Assembly: GCF_024171695.1 (NCBI RefSeq)
Contig: NZ_JAMTCF010000010.1
Location: 1 to 64,000 of the forward strand
Length of the DNA: 64,000 nucleotides
Direction: 5' to 3'
DNA from: Actinosynnema pretiosum
GTDB lineage: Bacteria > Actinomycetota > Actinomycetes > Mycobacteriales > Pseudonocardiaceae
Every line of letters starts with the position of its first letter. Within the stretch, counting starts at the first letter, position 1. The notes beneath the pieces are model-generated. The model searched no databases and was not told the origin of the DNA. It worked only from the letters and a program-made list of their open reading frames with translations. Position numbers and translations under genes: made by a program. Positions 1-8,397 of the stretch are shown piece after piece.

Positions 1-309
1 GCCGCGGACAAGGCGTACTCCTCCAAGGCCAACCGGGCCTACCTGCGTCGTCGCCGGATCACCGCGGTGATCCCGGAGAAGACCGACCAGCAGGCCAACC
101 GCAGGAACAAGGGCTCCGCCGGAGGGCGGCCCGTGTCCTTCGATCCCGTGCGCTACCGGCGGCGCAACACCGTCGAACGCTGCTTCCAGAAGATCAAGAC
201 ATGGCGTGGCCTGGCCACCCGCTACGACAAGACACCACAAAGCTACAAAGCCGGACTGCACCTACGAGGGGCGGTCATGTGGCTGAAGACCCTGACCCCA
301 ACCACATGA
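1..309 (+). CDS. IS5-family transposase, C-terminal part (5' end outside window)
   Basis: The frame is open from base 1 to the TGA at 307-309 and encodes the last ~102 residues of a DDE transposase. The stretch RRRNTVERCFQKIKTWRG carries the conserved catalytic-core Glu region of IS5/IS4-type enzymes (NxVERxFxxIKxWRGxATRYDK), followed by the usual C-terminal GAVMWLK tail. The enzyme would cut and join the ends of its own element. The frame is intact as far as visible, so the copy may be functional. The N-terminal half, including the first catalytic Asp residues, is outside the window. Confidence 0.85.
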   Translation, partial: AADKAYSSKANRAYLRRRRITAVIPEKTDQQANRRNKGSAGGRPVSFDPVRYRRRNTVERCFQKIKTWRGLATRYDKTPQSYKAGLHLRGAVMWLKTLTPTT

Positions 310-331
310 TCCGAACCCCCAACAGCTCCTA
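1..331 (+). mobile_element. IS5-type insertion sequence, right end only
   Basis: The first ~330 bases are the distal end of an insertion sequence: the end of a transposase gene, then about 20 bases (TGATCCGAACCCCCAACAG onward) that look like a terminal inverted repeat, ending near CTAG. Coding sequence of an oxidoreductase resumes directly after it, so the element sits inside that gene. The left end and its repeat lie outside the window, so the exact boundary (about 329-333) is an estimate. Confidence 0.75.
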
Positions 332-337
332 GGCCAC

Positions 338-1069
338 GTGGACGTCATGGCCGCGCGCGGCGACTACCCCTTCTTCCCCGGCCCCGGCGCAGCCCCCGGC
401 CTGGAGGTCGTCGGCCGCACCCCCACCGGCAGGCGCGTCCTGGCGCTGCCCGCGCCGGACGGCCTGGACGCCATCGGGATCGGGCTCAACGCCCTGGTCG
501 CCGAGCTCGCCCTGCACCGGGCCCGCGTCTCGCCCGGCGACCGGGTGCTGGTGCGCGGCGCCGGGGGCGGCATCGGGGTGCTCGCCGTCCAGATCGCCCG
601 CGCGCGGGGCGCCCTGGTCACCGCCGTCACCTCCTCGCCCGAGCGCGCCCACCGCCTGCGCGACCTCGGCGCCACCGAAATCGTCGACCGCACCCGCGCC
701 GAACCGGGCGGCGAGCACGACGTCGTGGTCGACACCGTCGCGGGCCCCGGCGTGGCCGCGCACCTGCGGCTGCTCGCGCCCAACGGCCGGTACGCGCTCT
801 GCGGCGGCGTCGCGGGCGACCCCGGCCCCGACCCGTTCGCCGCCCTGCTGCGCGACTTCCACCGCTCGCCCACGGTGATCGCCCTGAGCCTCAACTCCGT
901 CGCCCCGGACGAGCTCGCCCGCTCCTGGGAGCGGGTGCTCGCGCTCGCCGCCACCGGCGCGCTGCGGCCCGTCGTGCGGCAGCGACTGCCCCTCGACCGG
1001 ATCGGGGAGGCGTTGCGGCTGGTCGGGAGCGGTCGCGTGTTCGGGAAGGTCGTCGTGCGCGCCGGGTAG
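338..1069 (+). pseudogene. NADPH:quinone oxidoreductase, N-terminus lost to the insertion sequence
   Basis: The 243 remaining residues match the Rossmann and C-terminal parts of a zinc-independent medium-chain quinone oxidoreductase (family length about 320). The nucleotide-binding loop GAGGGIGVLAVQ is at about residues 73-84 and the C-terminal LDRIGEALRLVGSGRVFGK is intact. About 50-80 N-terminal residues that start the GroES-like domain are missing, and the reading frame begins right where the IS ends (HVDVMAARGDYP), so insertion interrupted the gene. A GTG at 338 could allow a fragment to be made, but it would lack much of the substrate domain. The downstream TetR gene starts 25 bases later and probably belonged to the same unit. 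Confidence 0.8.
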
Positions 1070-1094
1070 GGTGGCCGCCGCGAAGGGGGGCGCC

Positions 1095-1697
1095 GTGGCG
1101 CGCAAGCGGGACGAGCGGATCGACGAGGCGGTGCTGGCGGCCGTCGGGGAGCTGCTGCGCGAGGTCGGCTACCGGGACCTCACCCTGGAGGCCGTCGCGC
1201 GCCGCGCCGGGACGACCAAGCCCGCCATCCGCCGCCGCTGGCCCGGCCACCGGCACCTCGTGCTCGCCGCGCTGGCCGCCGAGCGCGTGGGCGTCGCCGA
1301 GGACCTGGACACCGGCTGCTGGCACTGCGACGTCGTCGCCCACCTGGAGGCGCTGCGCGCGGGCCTCGACGACCCGGCGCTCGCCCGCGTCCTTCCCGCA
1401 CTGGTCCCCGACCTCGCCGACGACCCCGACCTGCGCCGGGAGTTCCTGGACGCGGTGTGGGAACCGCGCCGCCGTGCGTGCCTGGAGTCGCTGCGCAGGG
1501 CCGTCGAACGCGGCCAGGTGCGGGCGGGGCGGGACCCTGACCTCGTGCTCGACCTGTTCGCCGCGCCCGTGGTGCTCCGGGCGCTGTTCGGGCACCGCGA
1601 GCTGACCGCCGCGTTCGTGCGCGAGGTCGTGGACGTGGTCGGCGCGGGCCTGGGCGCGACCCGCCACTGCGCCGCCCCACCCACCGCCGACAGCTGA
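1095..1697 (+). CDS. TetR/AcrR-family transcriptional regulator
   Basis: A 200-residue protein with an N-terminal TetR helix-turn-helix at about residues 8-55 (LREVGYRDLTLEAVARRAG, then TTKPAIRRRWPGH) and a TetR-C-like ligand domain. TetR proteins repress promoters until a small ligand binds. I place the start at GTG 1095 because AAGGGGGG precedes it by 4 bases; an upstream GTG at 1071 in the same frame has no such site. It follows the truncated quinone oxidoreductase by 25 bases, suggesting the pair was an autoregulated unit before the IS inserted. Target and ligand are unknown. Confidence 0.85.
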   Translation: MARKRDERIDEAVLAAVGELLREVGYRDLTLEAVARRAGTTKPAIRRRWPGHRHLVLAALAAERVGVAEDLDTGCWHCDVVAHLEALRAGLDDPALARVLPALVPDLADDPDLRREFLDAVWEPRRRACLESLRRAVERGQVRAGRDPDLVLDLFAAPVVLRALFGHRELTAAFVREVVDVVGAGLGATRHCAAPPTADS

Positions 1698-1829
1698 CAG
1701 CCGCCGCCCGCGACCTGCGGATCTTCGTTCTCCGGGAAACCCGCTTCGCCCAGCCCGCTAGCGCGCACCCACCCGGACGCGGTGCAGTGGAGCACGTTCC
1801 CGACGCACGTGCACCAGCGGAGTACCGGC

Positions 1830-2111
1830 ATGCCCAGCGACGAGCAGCACCCCACCACCGACGCCAGCCACGAGGAGTTGCGCAAGGAGTTGGCCGAGGC
1901 CCAGGTGACCCTCCGCCAGCTCCGCTCGGCCATGCCCACCAACAGGCTCATCGGCGTGGCCACCGGCATCCTCGCCGAACGCCTGCGCGTCACCCCCGAA
2001 CGCGCACTGGACACCCTCGTGCGCGCCAGCCAGAACGACAACCGCAAGCTCCGCGACGTCGCCATGGACGTGGTCAACGAGCACCGGGGCCTGACCACCC
2101 TCGACGGCTGA
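1830..2111 (+). CDS. Small ANTAR-domain protein
   Basis: A 93-residue protein. Residues ~18-90 form a coiled region followed by an ANTAR-type three-helix bundle (LRSAMPTNRLIGVATGILAE, then TPERALDTLVRASQNDNRKL). ANTAR domains bind paired RNA hairpins and act as antiterminators; usually they are fused to a GAF or receiver sensor, which is absent here. ATG 1830 is chosen because GGAG lies 7 bases upstream; an in-frame ATG at 1782 lacks one. It stands alone between a TetR gene and a convergent amidase gene, so its RNA target cannot be read from context. Confidence 0.8.
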   Translation: MPSDEQHPTTDASHEELRKELAEAQVTLRQLRSAMPTNRLIGVATGILAERLRVTPERALDTLVRASQNDNRKLRDVAMDVVNEHRGLTTLDG

Positions 2112-2129
2112 CCGCGCCGGGACCGGGCC

Positions 2130-3503
2130 TCACCCCACCGGCGGCCTGCGGTCAGCCCACGGCCGCGCCCGCTCCAGCTGCCCGGCCACCGACAGCACCG
2201 TGCGCTCGTCGTGCGGGCGGCCGACCAGCTGCACCGACAGCGGCAGCCCCGACCCGGTGAACCCCGCCGGGACCGCCGCCGCCGGGTTGCCCGCCACGTT
2301 CCACACCGGCAGGAACGCGGTGTGCCTGGCCGCCGCGAGCAGCGCCTCCACCACCGTCAGCTCCCGCCACTGCCCGACCCGCAGCGCCGGGTGCGTGAGC
2401 ACCGGGCTGAGCAGCACGTCGTAGCGGGTGAACACCCGGTTCGCCCGCTCGGTCGTGACCCGCCCGGACGCCACCGCCGCCGCCCCCACGGCGGCCGGGA
2501 TCACCCGCCCCAGCGCCGCCACCCGCCGGGTGCGCCGGTCGAGGCGGTCCGGCCGGTCCAGCGCGGCCACCGGACCGGCGGCCCCGTCGCGCAGGTAGCG
2601 CACCGAGAAGTCCGCCCACCCCGGCACCTCGGACAGCGCCGCGTCCAGCCGCACCACCTCGTGCCCCAGGTCGGTCAGCAGCACGGCGGTGTCCAGCACC
2701 GCGTCCAGCACCTCCCGCGCCACCGGCACCCCCGCCGACCACGGCCGCAGCGCCACCGCCACCTTCAACCGCCCTGGGTCCTCGGCGGCGGCGCCGGTGA
2801 AGTCCTCGCCGGGGGCGAGCACGTCGGCCAGCAGCGCCGCGTCCCGCACCCGCCGCGCGATCGGCCCGGCCACCACCAGCCCGCCCCACGGCTCACCGCC
2901 CAGCGGCACCCGCCCGCGCTGCGTCTTGAGCCCCACCAGCCCGGTCGCCGCCGCCGGGATGCGCACCGAACCCCCGCCGTCCGACCCGACCGCCGCGCCC
3001 ACCAGCCCGGCCGCCACCGCCGCCGCAGACCCGCCGCTCGACCCACCGGCCGAGTGCCGGGGCGACCACGGGTTGCGGGTGGCCCCGGCCCAGCTGCTCT
3101 CGGTGAACGGCCACAACCCCAGCTCCGGCATCCGCGTCCGCCCGACGACCACCGCGCCCGCGCCGCGCAGCAGCGACACCACCTCGCCGTCCTCGGCCGC
3201 CACCGACTCCACCGCCGAGGTGCCCAGCGTCGTGGGCAGCCCGGCCAGCGCGAGGTCCTCCTTCACCGCCACCGGCACCCCGAGCAGCGGCGCGTCCTCG
3301 CCGAGCGCCCGCCGCGCGTCGGCCGCCTCCGCCTCGGCCAGCGCCTGCCTGGCGAACACCAGCCGGAACGCGTTCAGGTCCCGGTCGACGCGCTCGATCC
3401 GCCGCAGGCACTCGGACACCAGCTCACGCGAGGTCAGCACCCCGGAGCGCAGCAGGTCGGCTTGGGCGGCGGCGCCCGCGAAGCACGCGTCGGTCAGATC
3501 CAT
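2130..3503 (-). CDS. Amidase-signature family amidase
   Basis: A 457-residue amidase-signature (AS) hydrolase, normal length for the family, which cleaves carboxylic amides to acid and ammonia. The Ser-cisSer-Lys triad is visible: Lys81 in VPVAVKEDL, the cis-Ser in GGSSGGS (about 155-156) and nucleophile Ser179 in GSDGGGSVR. No signal peptide, so it is cytoplasmic. It is not next to gatB or gatC, so it is not the tRNA amidotransferase subunit. It converges with the ANTAR gene with 18 bases between stops. Substrate unknown. Confidence 0.9.
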   Translation of the reverse strand: MDLTDACFAGAAAQADLLRSGVLTSRELVSECLRRIERVDRDLNAFRLVFARQALAEAEAADARRALGEDAPLLGVPVAVKEDLALAGLPTTLGTSAVESVAAEDGEVVSLLRGAGAVVVGRTRMPELGLWPFTESSWAGATRNPWSPRHSAGGSSGGSAAAVAAGLVGAAVGSDGGGSVRIPAAATGLVGLKTQRGRVPLGGEPWGGLVVAGPIARRVRDAALLADVLAPGEDFTGAAAEDPGRLKVAVALRPWSAGVPVAREVLDAVLDTAVLLTDLGHEVVRLDAALSEVPGWADFSVRYLRDGAAGPVAALDRPDRLDRRTRRVAALGRVIPAAVGAAAVASGRVTTERANRVFTRYDVLLSPVLTHPALRVGQWRELTVVEALLAAARHTAFLPVWNVAGNPAAAVPAGFTGSGLPLSVQLVGRPHDERTVLSVAGQLERARPWADRRPPVG

Positions 3504-3689
3504 GCCGCGACCCTAGCGCCGGCCCACGACGGTTCCGAGGACGCGCGCGACGGACGCGCGCGGCCGGGGACGTCCCGCCACGCGAGCGGGCCCACCCGGT
3601 CCCGTCGCCGCGCGCCCACCCGGTTGTTCCCGCCGGGGCCACGAATCCGCGTGGCGTTCCGAACACCCGCGCGCGCCCCGCCGGGGTGC

Positions 3690-4580
3690 ATGATTCACCG
3701 CATGGTCCTGTCCTGGCTCCCCTGGCTGGTGGCCGCCGCGCTGGCCGCGGTCGCCGTGGCGCGCCAGGTGCGCATGTCCGAGCACGACACCCTCCTCGAC
3801 GAGCACGCCCGCCGCCGCACCGCCCCGGACCGCGTGCCCGCCCCCACCGAGTGGCGCCGCGTCACCCGCGACGTGCTGGGCGGCGCGCCCCGCGCCCTGG
3901 ACCGGCTCGACGCGCACGTCGCCCAGCGCCCCGCCCGCCGCCAGGACGCGGTCGACCTGCTGCTGATCTGCCTGCGCTCGGGCGTGGCGCGCGGCCTGAA
4001 CCCGACCTGGCGCACCGAGGTCCAGACCCGCCTGCGCGCCCACCTGAGCCCCGGACCCGACTTCTGGCCGGGCATGGCGCTGCGCGCGGCGGGCGCGACC
4101 CTGGTCGAGCTCGACCTGTCCGGCTGCCGCCCCGGCGCGGTGGACTTCACCGGCGCGGTGTTCCTGGGCGACGCCCGGCTGCGCGCCATGACCGTCACCG
4201 GACCGGCCACGTTCGCCCAGGCCCGGTTCCTGCGGCACGCCGACCTCACCGACACCCTGTTCACCGCCGACGCCGACCTGACCGGGGCGGTGTTCACCGG
4301 CAACGCGGTGCTGCGCGGCGTGCGGGTGGCCCGCGCCACGAGCCTGGCCGGGGCGCGGGTGTCCGGCCGCGCCGACCTGAGCGGCGCGGAGCTGACCGGC
4401 CCCACAGACTTCACCGGCGCCCGCTTCGGCGGCCGGGCGCTGTTCACCGGCACGACCTTCGGCCACGACGCGCTCTTCGACCGGGCCTGGTTCCGGGGCC
4501 GCACGGACGTGACCTCCGCGCTGGTGGGGGAGACCGCATCGTTCACCGAAACCCTGTTCGGCAGGCGCGTGCCCCGCTGA
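3690..4580 (+). CDS. Membrane-anchored pentapeptide-repeat protein
   Basis: A 296-residue protein. One hydrophobic helix at the N-terminus (about residues 5-21, LSWLPWLVAAALAAVAVA) is followed by a ~110-residue charged linker and a C-terminal right-handed pentapeptide-repeat helix (A(D/N)LxG pattern: VDFTGAVFLGDARL, ADLTGAVFTGNAVL, ADLSGAELTGPTDF). Such domains are scaffolds; some mimic DNA and protect gyrase, but nothing here indicates that role. ATG 3690 is used; ATG 3702 is an equally possible start. It diverges from the amidase gene. Confidence 0.75.
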   Translation: MIHRMVLSWLPWLVAAALAAVAVARQVRMSEHDTLLDEHARRRTAPDRVPAPTEWRRVTRDVLGGAPRALDRLDAHVAQRPARRQDAVDLLLICLRSGVARGLNPTWRTEVQTRLRAHLSPGPDFWPGMALRAAGATLVELDLSGCRPGAVDFTGAVFLGDARLRAMTVTGPATFAQARFLRHADLTDTLFTADADLTGAVFTGNAVLRGVRVARATSLAGARVSGRADLSGAELTGPTDFTGARFGGRALFTGTTFGHDALFDRAWFRGRTDVTSALVGETASFTETLFGRRVPR

Positions 4581-4780
4581 CCGGCCGAGCCCGCCGCCCG
4601 GTCACTCACCCGCGCCGGGTAGCCGAATCCGGAAAAGCCCCCTGAAAAGGCGCGAAACCGCCGTGATCCGCTGTGAACGAGACAGCAGACGGTCGATTCC
4701 GCGTCGCCTCGCACCCCTGTTAGCTTCCCCGCCGTCAGAAGTTTCACGACCGCTTTCCACTCCACTTGGAAGGAATCGTT

Positions 4781-5371
4781 GTGAGCCGCTTCCCGAGCAC
4801 GGTGGCACGGGTGTCCACGCTGGCAGCAGTGGGTCTCCTGGCCGCGATGCCCGTCACGGCGTCCGCCGCCGAGACCGGTTCGAGCGCGCAGTCGAGCGCG
4901 CAGATCGTCGTCATCGACGCGTACACCGAGAAGATCAAGGAGTCCGCCGGGGTCGCTTTCACCTGCCCGACCAACCAGGTCCTGATCGGGCGCGCCCACG
5001 GCGGCGACGAGAACGGCACCACCACCTACTACTGCGCGCTGATCCTGATCGACGCGCAGATCGCCGCGGTGAGCGCTCCCACCTGGAGCGGCAACCAGAA
5101 GGAGAGCAACTCGCTGTTCTCCGCGGCGACCGACCAGGTCCTGGTGGGCAGGCAGCACAGCGGTGACGAGAACGGCCAGACCCGGTACGCCACCGCGCAG
5201 CTGAGCGTGGGCGGGCGGGCCGTGACGCTGACCGGCAGGCGGTGGACCGACCCGCAGAAGGAGAGCAGCAGCAACTCCAGGGCGGGGGAGCTGGAGGTCA
5301 TGGTCGGCAGGCAGCACAGCGGCGACGAGAACGGCCAGACCCGCTACGAGTACGCACGCCTCGTCGGCTGA
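4781..5371 (+). CDS. Secreted protein with three GDENG repeats
   Basis: Signal peptide of ~30 residues (hydrophobic core LAAVGLLAAMPVTASA), then three tandem ~50-residue repeats. Each carries a KES-containing lead-in and the signature VL(I/V)GR-H-GDENG-T-Y (VLIGRAHGGDENGTTTYY, VLVGRQHSGDENGQTRYA, VMVGRQHSGDENGQTRYE). The first repeat has two Cys residues; the others have none. The acidic GDENG turn recalls a metal-binding or lectin-like loop, but I do not recognise a named family. The GTG start at 4781 has GGAAGGA 7 bases upstream. It stands alone, with a 200-base leader region before it and a terminator after it. Confidence 0.8.
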   Translation: MSRFPSTVARVSTLAAVGLLAAMPVTASAAETGSSAQSSAQIVVIDAYTEKIKESAGVAFTCPTNQVLIGRAHGGDENGTTTYYCALILIDAQIAAVSAPTWSGNQKESNSLFSAATDQVLVGRQHSGDENGQTRYATAQLSVGGRAVTLTGRRWTDPQKESSSNSRAGELEVMVGRQHSGDENGQTRYEYARLVG

Positions 5372-5382
5372 CCCGGCGCCGT

Positions 5383-5423
5383 GGCGCGCATCCCCGCGAC
5401 CCCCGGTCGCGCGGGTGCGCGCC
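5383..5423. terminator. Hairpin between convergent genes
   Basis: An 18-base arm starting GGCGCGCA (5383-5400) pairs with the arm at 5406-5423 ending TGCGCGCC, with two mismatches and a 5-base loop. It sits between the stop of the secreted repeat protein and the stop of the convergent CGNR gene, so it can serve both directions. There is no U-tract, as is usual in these genomes. Confidence 0.6.
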
Positions 5424-5954
5424 TCACCCCTCGTCCCCGCCGCCCCCGCGCCGCGACCGGTGCAGCGACACGTGCACCCGGTTCGCGCACCGCGTCGAGC
5501 AGAACCGCCGACGCCCGTTGCGCGAGGTGTCCACGTACACCACCGCGCACCCCGGCGCGGCGCACCGCCCGAGCCGGTCCGGCGCGTCGCACACCGCGTG
5601 CGCCACCCCCGCCGCCGTGTAGGCCCGCACCCGCTCCTGCGTGGGCAGCTCGGCGGGCGCGAAGTGCAGGTGCGGCGGGCGCCCGTCGTGCGTGGAGATG
5701 TGCGGGCGGGTCGCGGTCTCCGCGAGCAGCTCGTTGACCAGCCCGACCGTGCCGTGCGGGTCGTCGAACACCCGCTCCAGGCGCCGCGCCCAGTCCAGCA
5801 GCGCCCGCGCGCCCGCCACGTCCAACGTGCCCACGGGCTTGTAGTCGAGCGTGCGCAGCACGTCCAGCAGCCGCTCGGGCGAGCAGTCCCGCTCCAGGTT
5901 CACCAGCACCGCCGCCATCTGGGCCGCCGCGCCGCCGTAAGGGTTGAAGTGCAC
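5424..5954 (-). CDS. CGNR zinc-finger protein
   Basis: A 176-residue protein. The N-terminal ABATE-like region begins VHFNPYGGAAAQMAAVLVNL, the usual start of this family, and the C-terminus has the CGNR zinc finger: CAAPGC (about 141-146), then RRFCSTRCANR. These proteins are thought to be stress-related transcription factors. The GTG start at 5954 gives the family length; there is no clear ribosome-binding site, so the message may be leaderless. It diverges from a small zinc-ribbon gene 14 bases away, so the two promoters overlap. Confidence 0.85.
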   Translation of the reverse strand: MHFNPYGGAAAQMAAVLVNLERDCSPERLLDVLRTLDYKPVGTLDVAGARALLDWARRLERVFDDPHGTVGLVNELLAETATRPHISTHDGRPPHLHFAPAELPTQERVRAYTAAGVAHAVCDAPDRLGRCAAPGCAVVYVDTSRNGRRRFCSTRCANRVHVSLHRSRRGGGGDEG

Positions 5955-5968
5955 TGAACGATGACACC

Positions 5969-6157
5969 ATGCTCGAACGGGTGAACACCAGATGCCCCCA
6001 CTGCGCCTGGCCGGTGGACCACCCCGCCTACCCGGCGGACACCCACGGCCCCGTCGCCTACCGCCGCTGCCCGTGCGGCGCCTGGCTGGTCCTGGAGCGC
6101 GGAGACCTGATCGCGGCCCCGCGCGTCCACCCGGCGTCACCCACCCGTGTCGGCTAG
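5969..6157 (+). CDS. Small zinc-ribbon protein
   Basis: A 62-residue protein with two Cys pairs, CPHC at 9-12 and CPCG at ~34-37, spaced as in a zinc ribbon, followed by an AWLVLERGD strand. No function is recognised. It starts 14 bases from the divergent CGNR gene and ends 12 bases before the TetR gene, so it may be the first gene of a TetR operon. No Shine-Dalgarno is visible, consistent with leaderless translation. Small size keeps confidence moderate. Confidence 0.6.
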   Translation: MLERVNTRCPHCAWPVDHPAYPADTHGPVAYRRCPCGAWLVLERGDLIAAPRVHPASPTRVG

Positions 6158-6169
6158 GGTCTGCTCACC

Positions 6170-6802
6170 GTGACCTCCCGCTCCCGCCGCGACCCGACCC
6201 GCAGGGACCTGCTGTGCGACACGGCCATCGCGGTCCTGGCCGCCGAGGGCGGGCGCGGGTTGACCCACCGGGCGGTCGACCGGGGCGCGGGCGTGCCGGA
6301 GGGCACGACGAAGAACTACTTCCCCACCAGGGACGCCCTGCTCGGCGCGGCGGCGGCCAGGATGACGTCCCTGCACACCGAGGCCGTGGACCGTCTGCGC
6401 GCGACCACCCCGCCGGGGGTGTCGGCCGACCAGGTGGCGGCGCTGTACCCGGCGCTGCTGCGGCGCGCGGTGGCGGACGACCCGACGCAGTTCCTGGCGA
6501 TGGTGGAGCTGTACCTGGAGGCGGTGCGCAGGCCGGGGGTGCGCGAGGCGCTGGGGCGGATGGTGGTGGCGAACGCCGGGGCGGGCGCGGCGCTGCACCG
6601 GGTGGCGGGGTTGCCGGGGGCGGCCAGGGACGCGGCGCTGCTGGACGCGTACTTCCTGGGGGTGGCGATCTCGCTGCTGGCGCTTCCGGAGGAGGCGCTG
6701 GGGAAGGTGGGGTTGGACGACCCGGTGGATCTGGGGCTGGGGTTGTTCCGGGCGGCGGTGGAGCGGCCGGAGGACGGGCGGGGTGGGGGCGGTTCCGGCT
6801 GA
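6170..6802 (+). CDS. TetR-family transcriptional regulator
   Basis: A 210-residue TetR regulator. The HTH is at about residues 13-55 (LCDTAIAVLAAEGGRGLTHR, then GVPEGTTKNYFPTRDALL), with the typical NYFPTRDALL helix entry. The C-terminal domain is rich in Ala and Leu and resembles TetR_C_17-type domains by eye only. It starts at GTG 6170, 12 bases after the zinc-ribbon gene. Codon use drifts to G-rich at the 3' end. No adjacent enzyme gene makes its target obvious. Confidence 0.85.
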   Translation: MTSRSRRDPTRRDLLCDTAIAVLAAEGGRGLTHRAVDRGAGVPEGTTKNYFPTRDALLGAAAARMTSLHTEAVDRLRATTPPGVSADQVAALYPALLRRAVADDPTQFLAMVELYLEAVRRPGVREALGRMVVANAGAGAALHRVAGLPGAARDAALLDAYFLGVAISLLALPEEALGKVGLDDPVDLGLGLFRAAVERPEDGRGGGGSG

Positions 6803-7015
6803 TCGGTGGTCGTCCGCTCAGCCGATCTCGGCCGTCCGCAGCGCGAGCATGACGCTCACCGGCGCCATCACCGCGGTCACGTGGACGCGCTCCTCTGCCA
6901 CGTTCACCCCATCAGGCGACCACACCACCCCCGCCACCCCGCCCGAGCTGCCACGACCGCAGGTTCCGCGCACAGCGGACACCACCACCGCCCGCCGCGC
7001 CCTACGTTGACCCCC

Positions 7016-7696
7016 ATGACGATCACCGCGACCGCCGCAGGCCTGGACTGCGTCGTCCTGCCGCCGCGCACCGGCAACCGCCTGGTCCTGCTGTGGCACC
7101 TGCTGGGCACCCCCGGCACCCCCGCCGCGATGGCCGAGGCCCTGCCGCTGCACGCCGTGGACGCCTGGCGCGCCTACCTGCCGCTGCCTCCCGTCCCCGA
7201 GGGCCCCGACGTGCTCGTCGACCGCTACGCCCCGCTCGTGGAGACCGCCCTGGCCGCGCTCCCCGACGCCCTGCGCGAGCTGCGCGCCGAGCTCGGCGTG
7301 CCGGACGACACCCCCGTCGACCTCGTCGGCGGCTCCGCCGGGGGCCACACCGCGCTGCTCGCCGCCGCCAGGGACCTCGTCCCGGTCCGCCGGATCGCCG
7401 TGGTCAACCCGGCCACCGACGCCCTGTCCGTGGCCACCGTCAACGACCCGCACTACGAGTGGTCCCCGCGCGCCCGCGAGGTCGAGCGCGCCCTCCGGGT
7501 CCACCCGACCACCACCGCCCCGGTGCTCATCGTCCGGGGCGCGCAGGAGTACCCCGCCATGGTCCCCGGCCAGAACGCCCTGGCCCGCGCCCTCCCGCAC
7601 GCCCGCCTGGTCGACCTCCCCGACCTCGCCCACATGATCGACACCCCCGAGCGCGCGAGCGCCGTCGACCGGGAGGTGGGCGCGTGGCTGGCCTGA
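7016..7696 (+). CDS. Alpha/beta-fold hydrolase
   Basis: A 226-residue alpha/beta hydrolase. The nucleophile elbow GGSAGG (about residues 107-112, in DLVGGSAGGHTALLAA) supplies the Ser, and the catalytic His is likely in LPDLAHMID near residue 207. There is no signal peptide. Substrate unknown; esterase or lactonase is possible. The ATG at 7016 follows 210 bases without a clear gene. Its last 13 bases overlap the start of an SDR gene, so the two are co-transcribed and probably act on the same compound. Confidence 0.85.
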   Translation: MTITATAAGLDCVVLPPRTGNRLVLLWHLLGTPGTPAAMAEALPLHAVDAWRAYLPLPPVPEGPDVLVDRYAPLVETALAALPDALRELRAELGVPDDTPVDLVGGSAGGHTALLAAARDLVPVRRIAVVNPATDALSVATVNDPHYEWSPRAREVERALRVHPTTTAPVLIVRGAQEYPAMVPGQNALARALPHARLVDLPDLAHMIDTPERASAVDREVGAWLA

Positions 7697-8397
7697 CCGT
7701 CGTCACCGGCGGCGGCCGGGGGATCGGGGCCGCGATCGTGCGCAGGCTCTCCGCCGACGGCCAGCAGGTCGTCTTCTCCTACCGCGCCGACACCGCCGCC
7801 GCCCAGGCCCTCGCCGCCGACACCGGCGCCATCGCCGTGCGCGCCGAGGCCGGCGACCCGGACGACGTCGACCGCCTCTTCGACACCGCCGCCGAGCTCG
7901 GCGGGATCACCGGCGCGGTCGCCAACGCCGGGACCACCAGCCCCGTCGGCACGCTCGCCGAGCTCGACGTGCGCGACCTGCGCCGCGTGGTCGACGTCAA
8001 CGTCGTCGGCGCCCTGCTGTGCGCCCGGCGCGCCGCCCGCGACCTGCGCGAGGGCGGCGCGCTCGTCGCCATCTCCTCCGCCGCGGCGACCCTCGGCTCA
8101 CCGGGGGAGTACGTGCACTACGCCGCCAGCAAGGCCGCCGTCGACGCCATGGTCGTGGGCCTGGCCAAGGAGCTCGGGCCGCGCGGGGTGCGGGTCAACG
8201 CCGTCGCGGCGGGCACCGTGCGCACCGACATCCACCGCGTCTCCGGCGTGCCCGACCGACCCGACCGGGTCGCCGCCGCCATCCCCCTGGGCAGGCCCGG
8301 CGAGCCCGAGGAGATCGCCGCCGCCGTGGCCTGGCTGCTCTCCCCGGAGGCCTCGTTCACGACCGGGGCGGTGCTGCGCTCGGCCGGGGGGCTGTGA
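7684..8397 (+). CDS. Short-chain dehydrogenase/reductase
   Basis: A 237-residue classical SDR. The cofactor loop TGGGRGIG (~8-15), the NAG motif in VANAGT, Ser in ISSAAA and the YxxxK pair (YVHYAASKAAVDAM) are all present; it ends with the usual LLSPEASFTTGAVLRSAGG. FabG-like enzymes of this shape reduce keto groups with NADPH. GTG 7684 has GGGAGG 7 bases upstream and overlaps the hydrolase gene by 13 bases. Its 3' end overlaps the convergent methionine aminopeptidase gene by 41 bases. Confidence 0.9.
   Translation: MAGLTVVTGGGRGIGAAIVRRLSADGQQVVFSYRADTAAAQALAADTGAIAVRAEAGDPDDVDRLFDTAAELGGITGAVANAGTTSPVGTLAELDVRDLRRVVDVNVVGALLCARRAARDLREGGALVAISSAAATLGSPGEYVHYAASKAAVDAMVVGLAKELGPRGVRVNAVAAGTVRTDIHRVSGVPDRPDRVAAAIPLGRPGEPEEIAAAVAWLLSPEASFTTGAVLRSAGGL

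Noticed and set aside
2211-3685. Long forward frame running through the amidase gene into the pentapeptide-repeat gene
   Set aside because: The part opposite the amidase is a shadow frame rich in His, Pro and Arg; only the part from 3690 has protein character.
6818-6960. A minus-strand frame ending GVNVAEERVHVTAVMAPVSVML-type residues in the gap before the alpha/beta hydrolase gene
   Set aside because: It looks protein-like over ~40 residues but has no clear start or ribosome-binding site and no family resemblance; kept only as a possible tiny or decayed gene.
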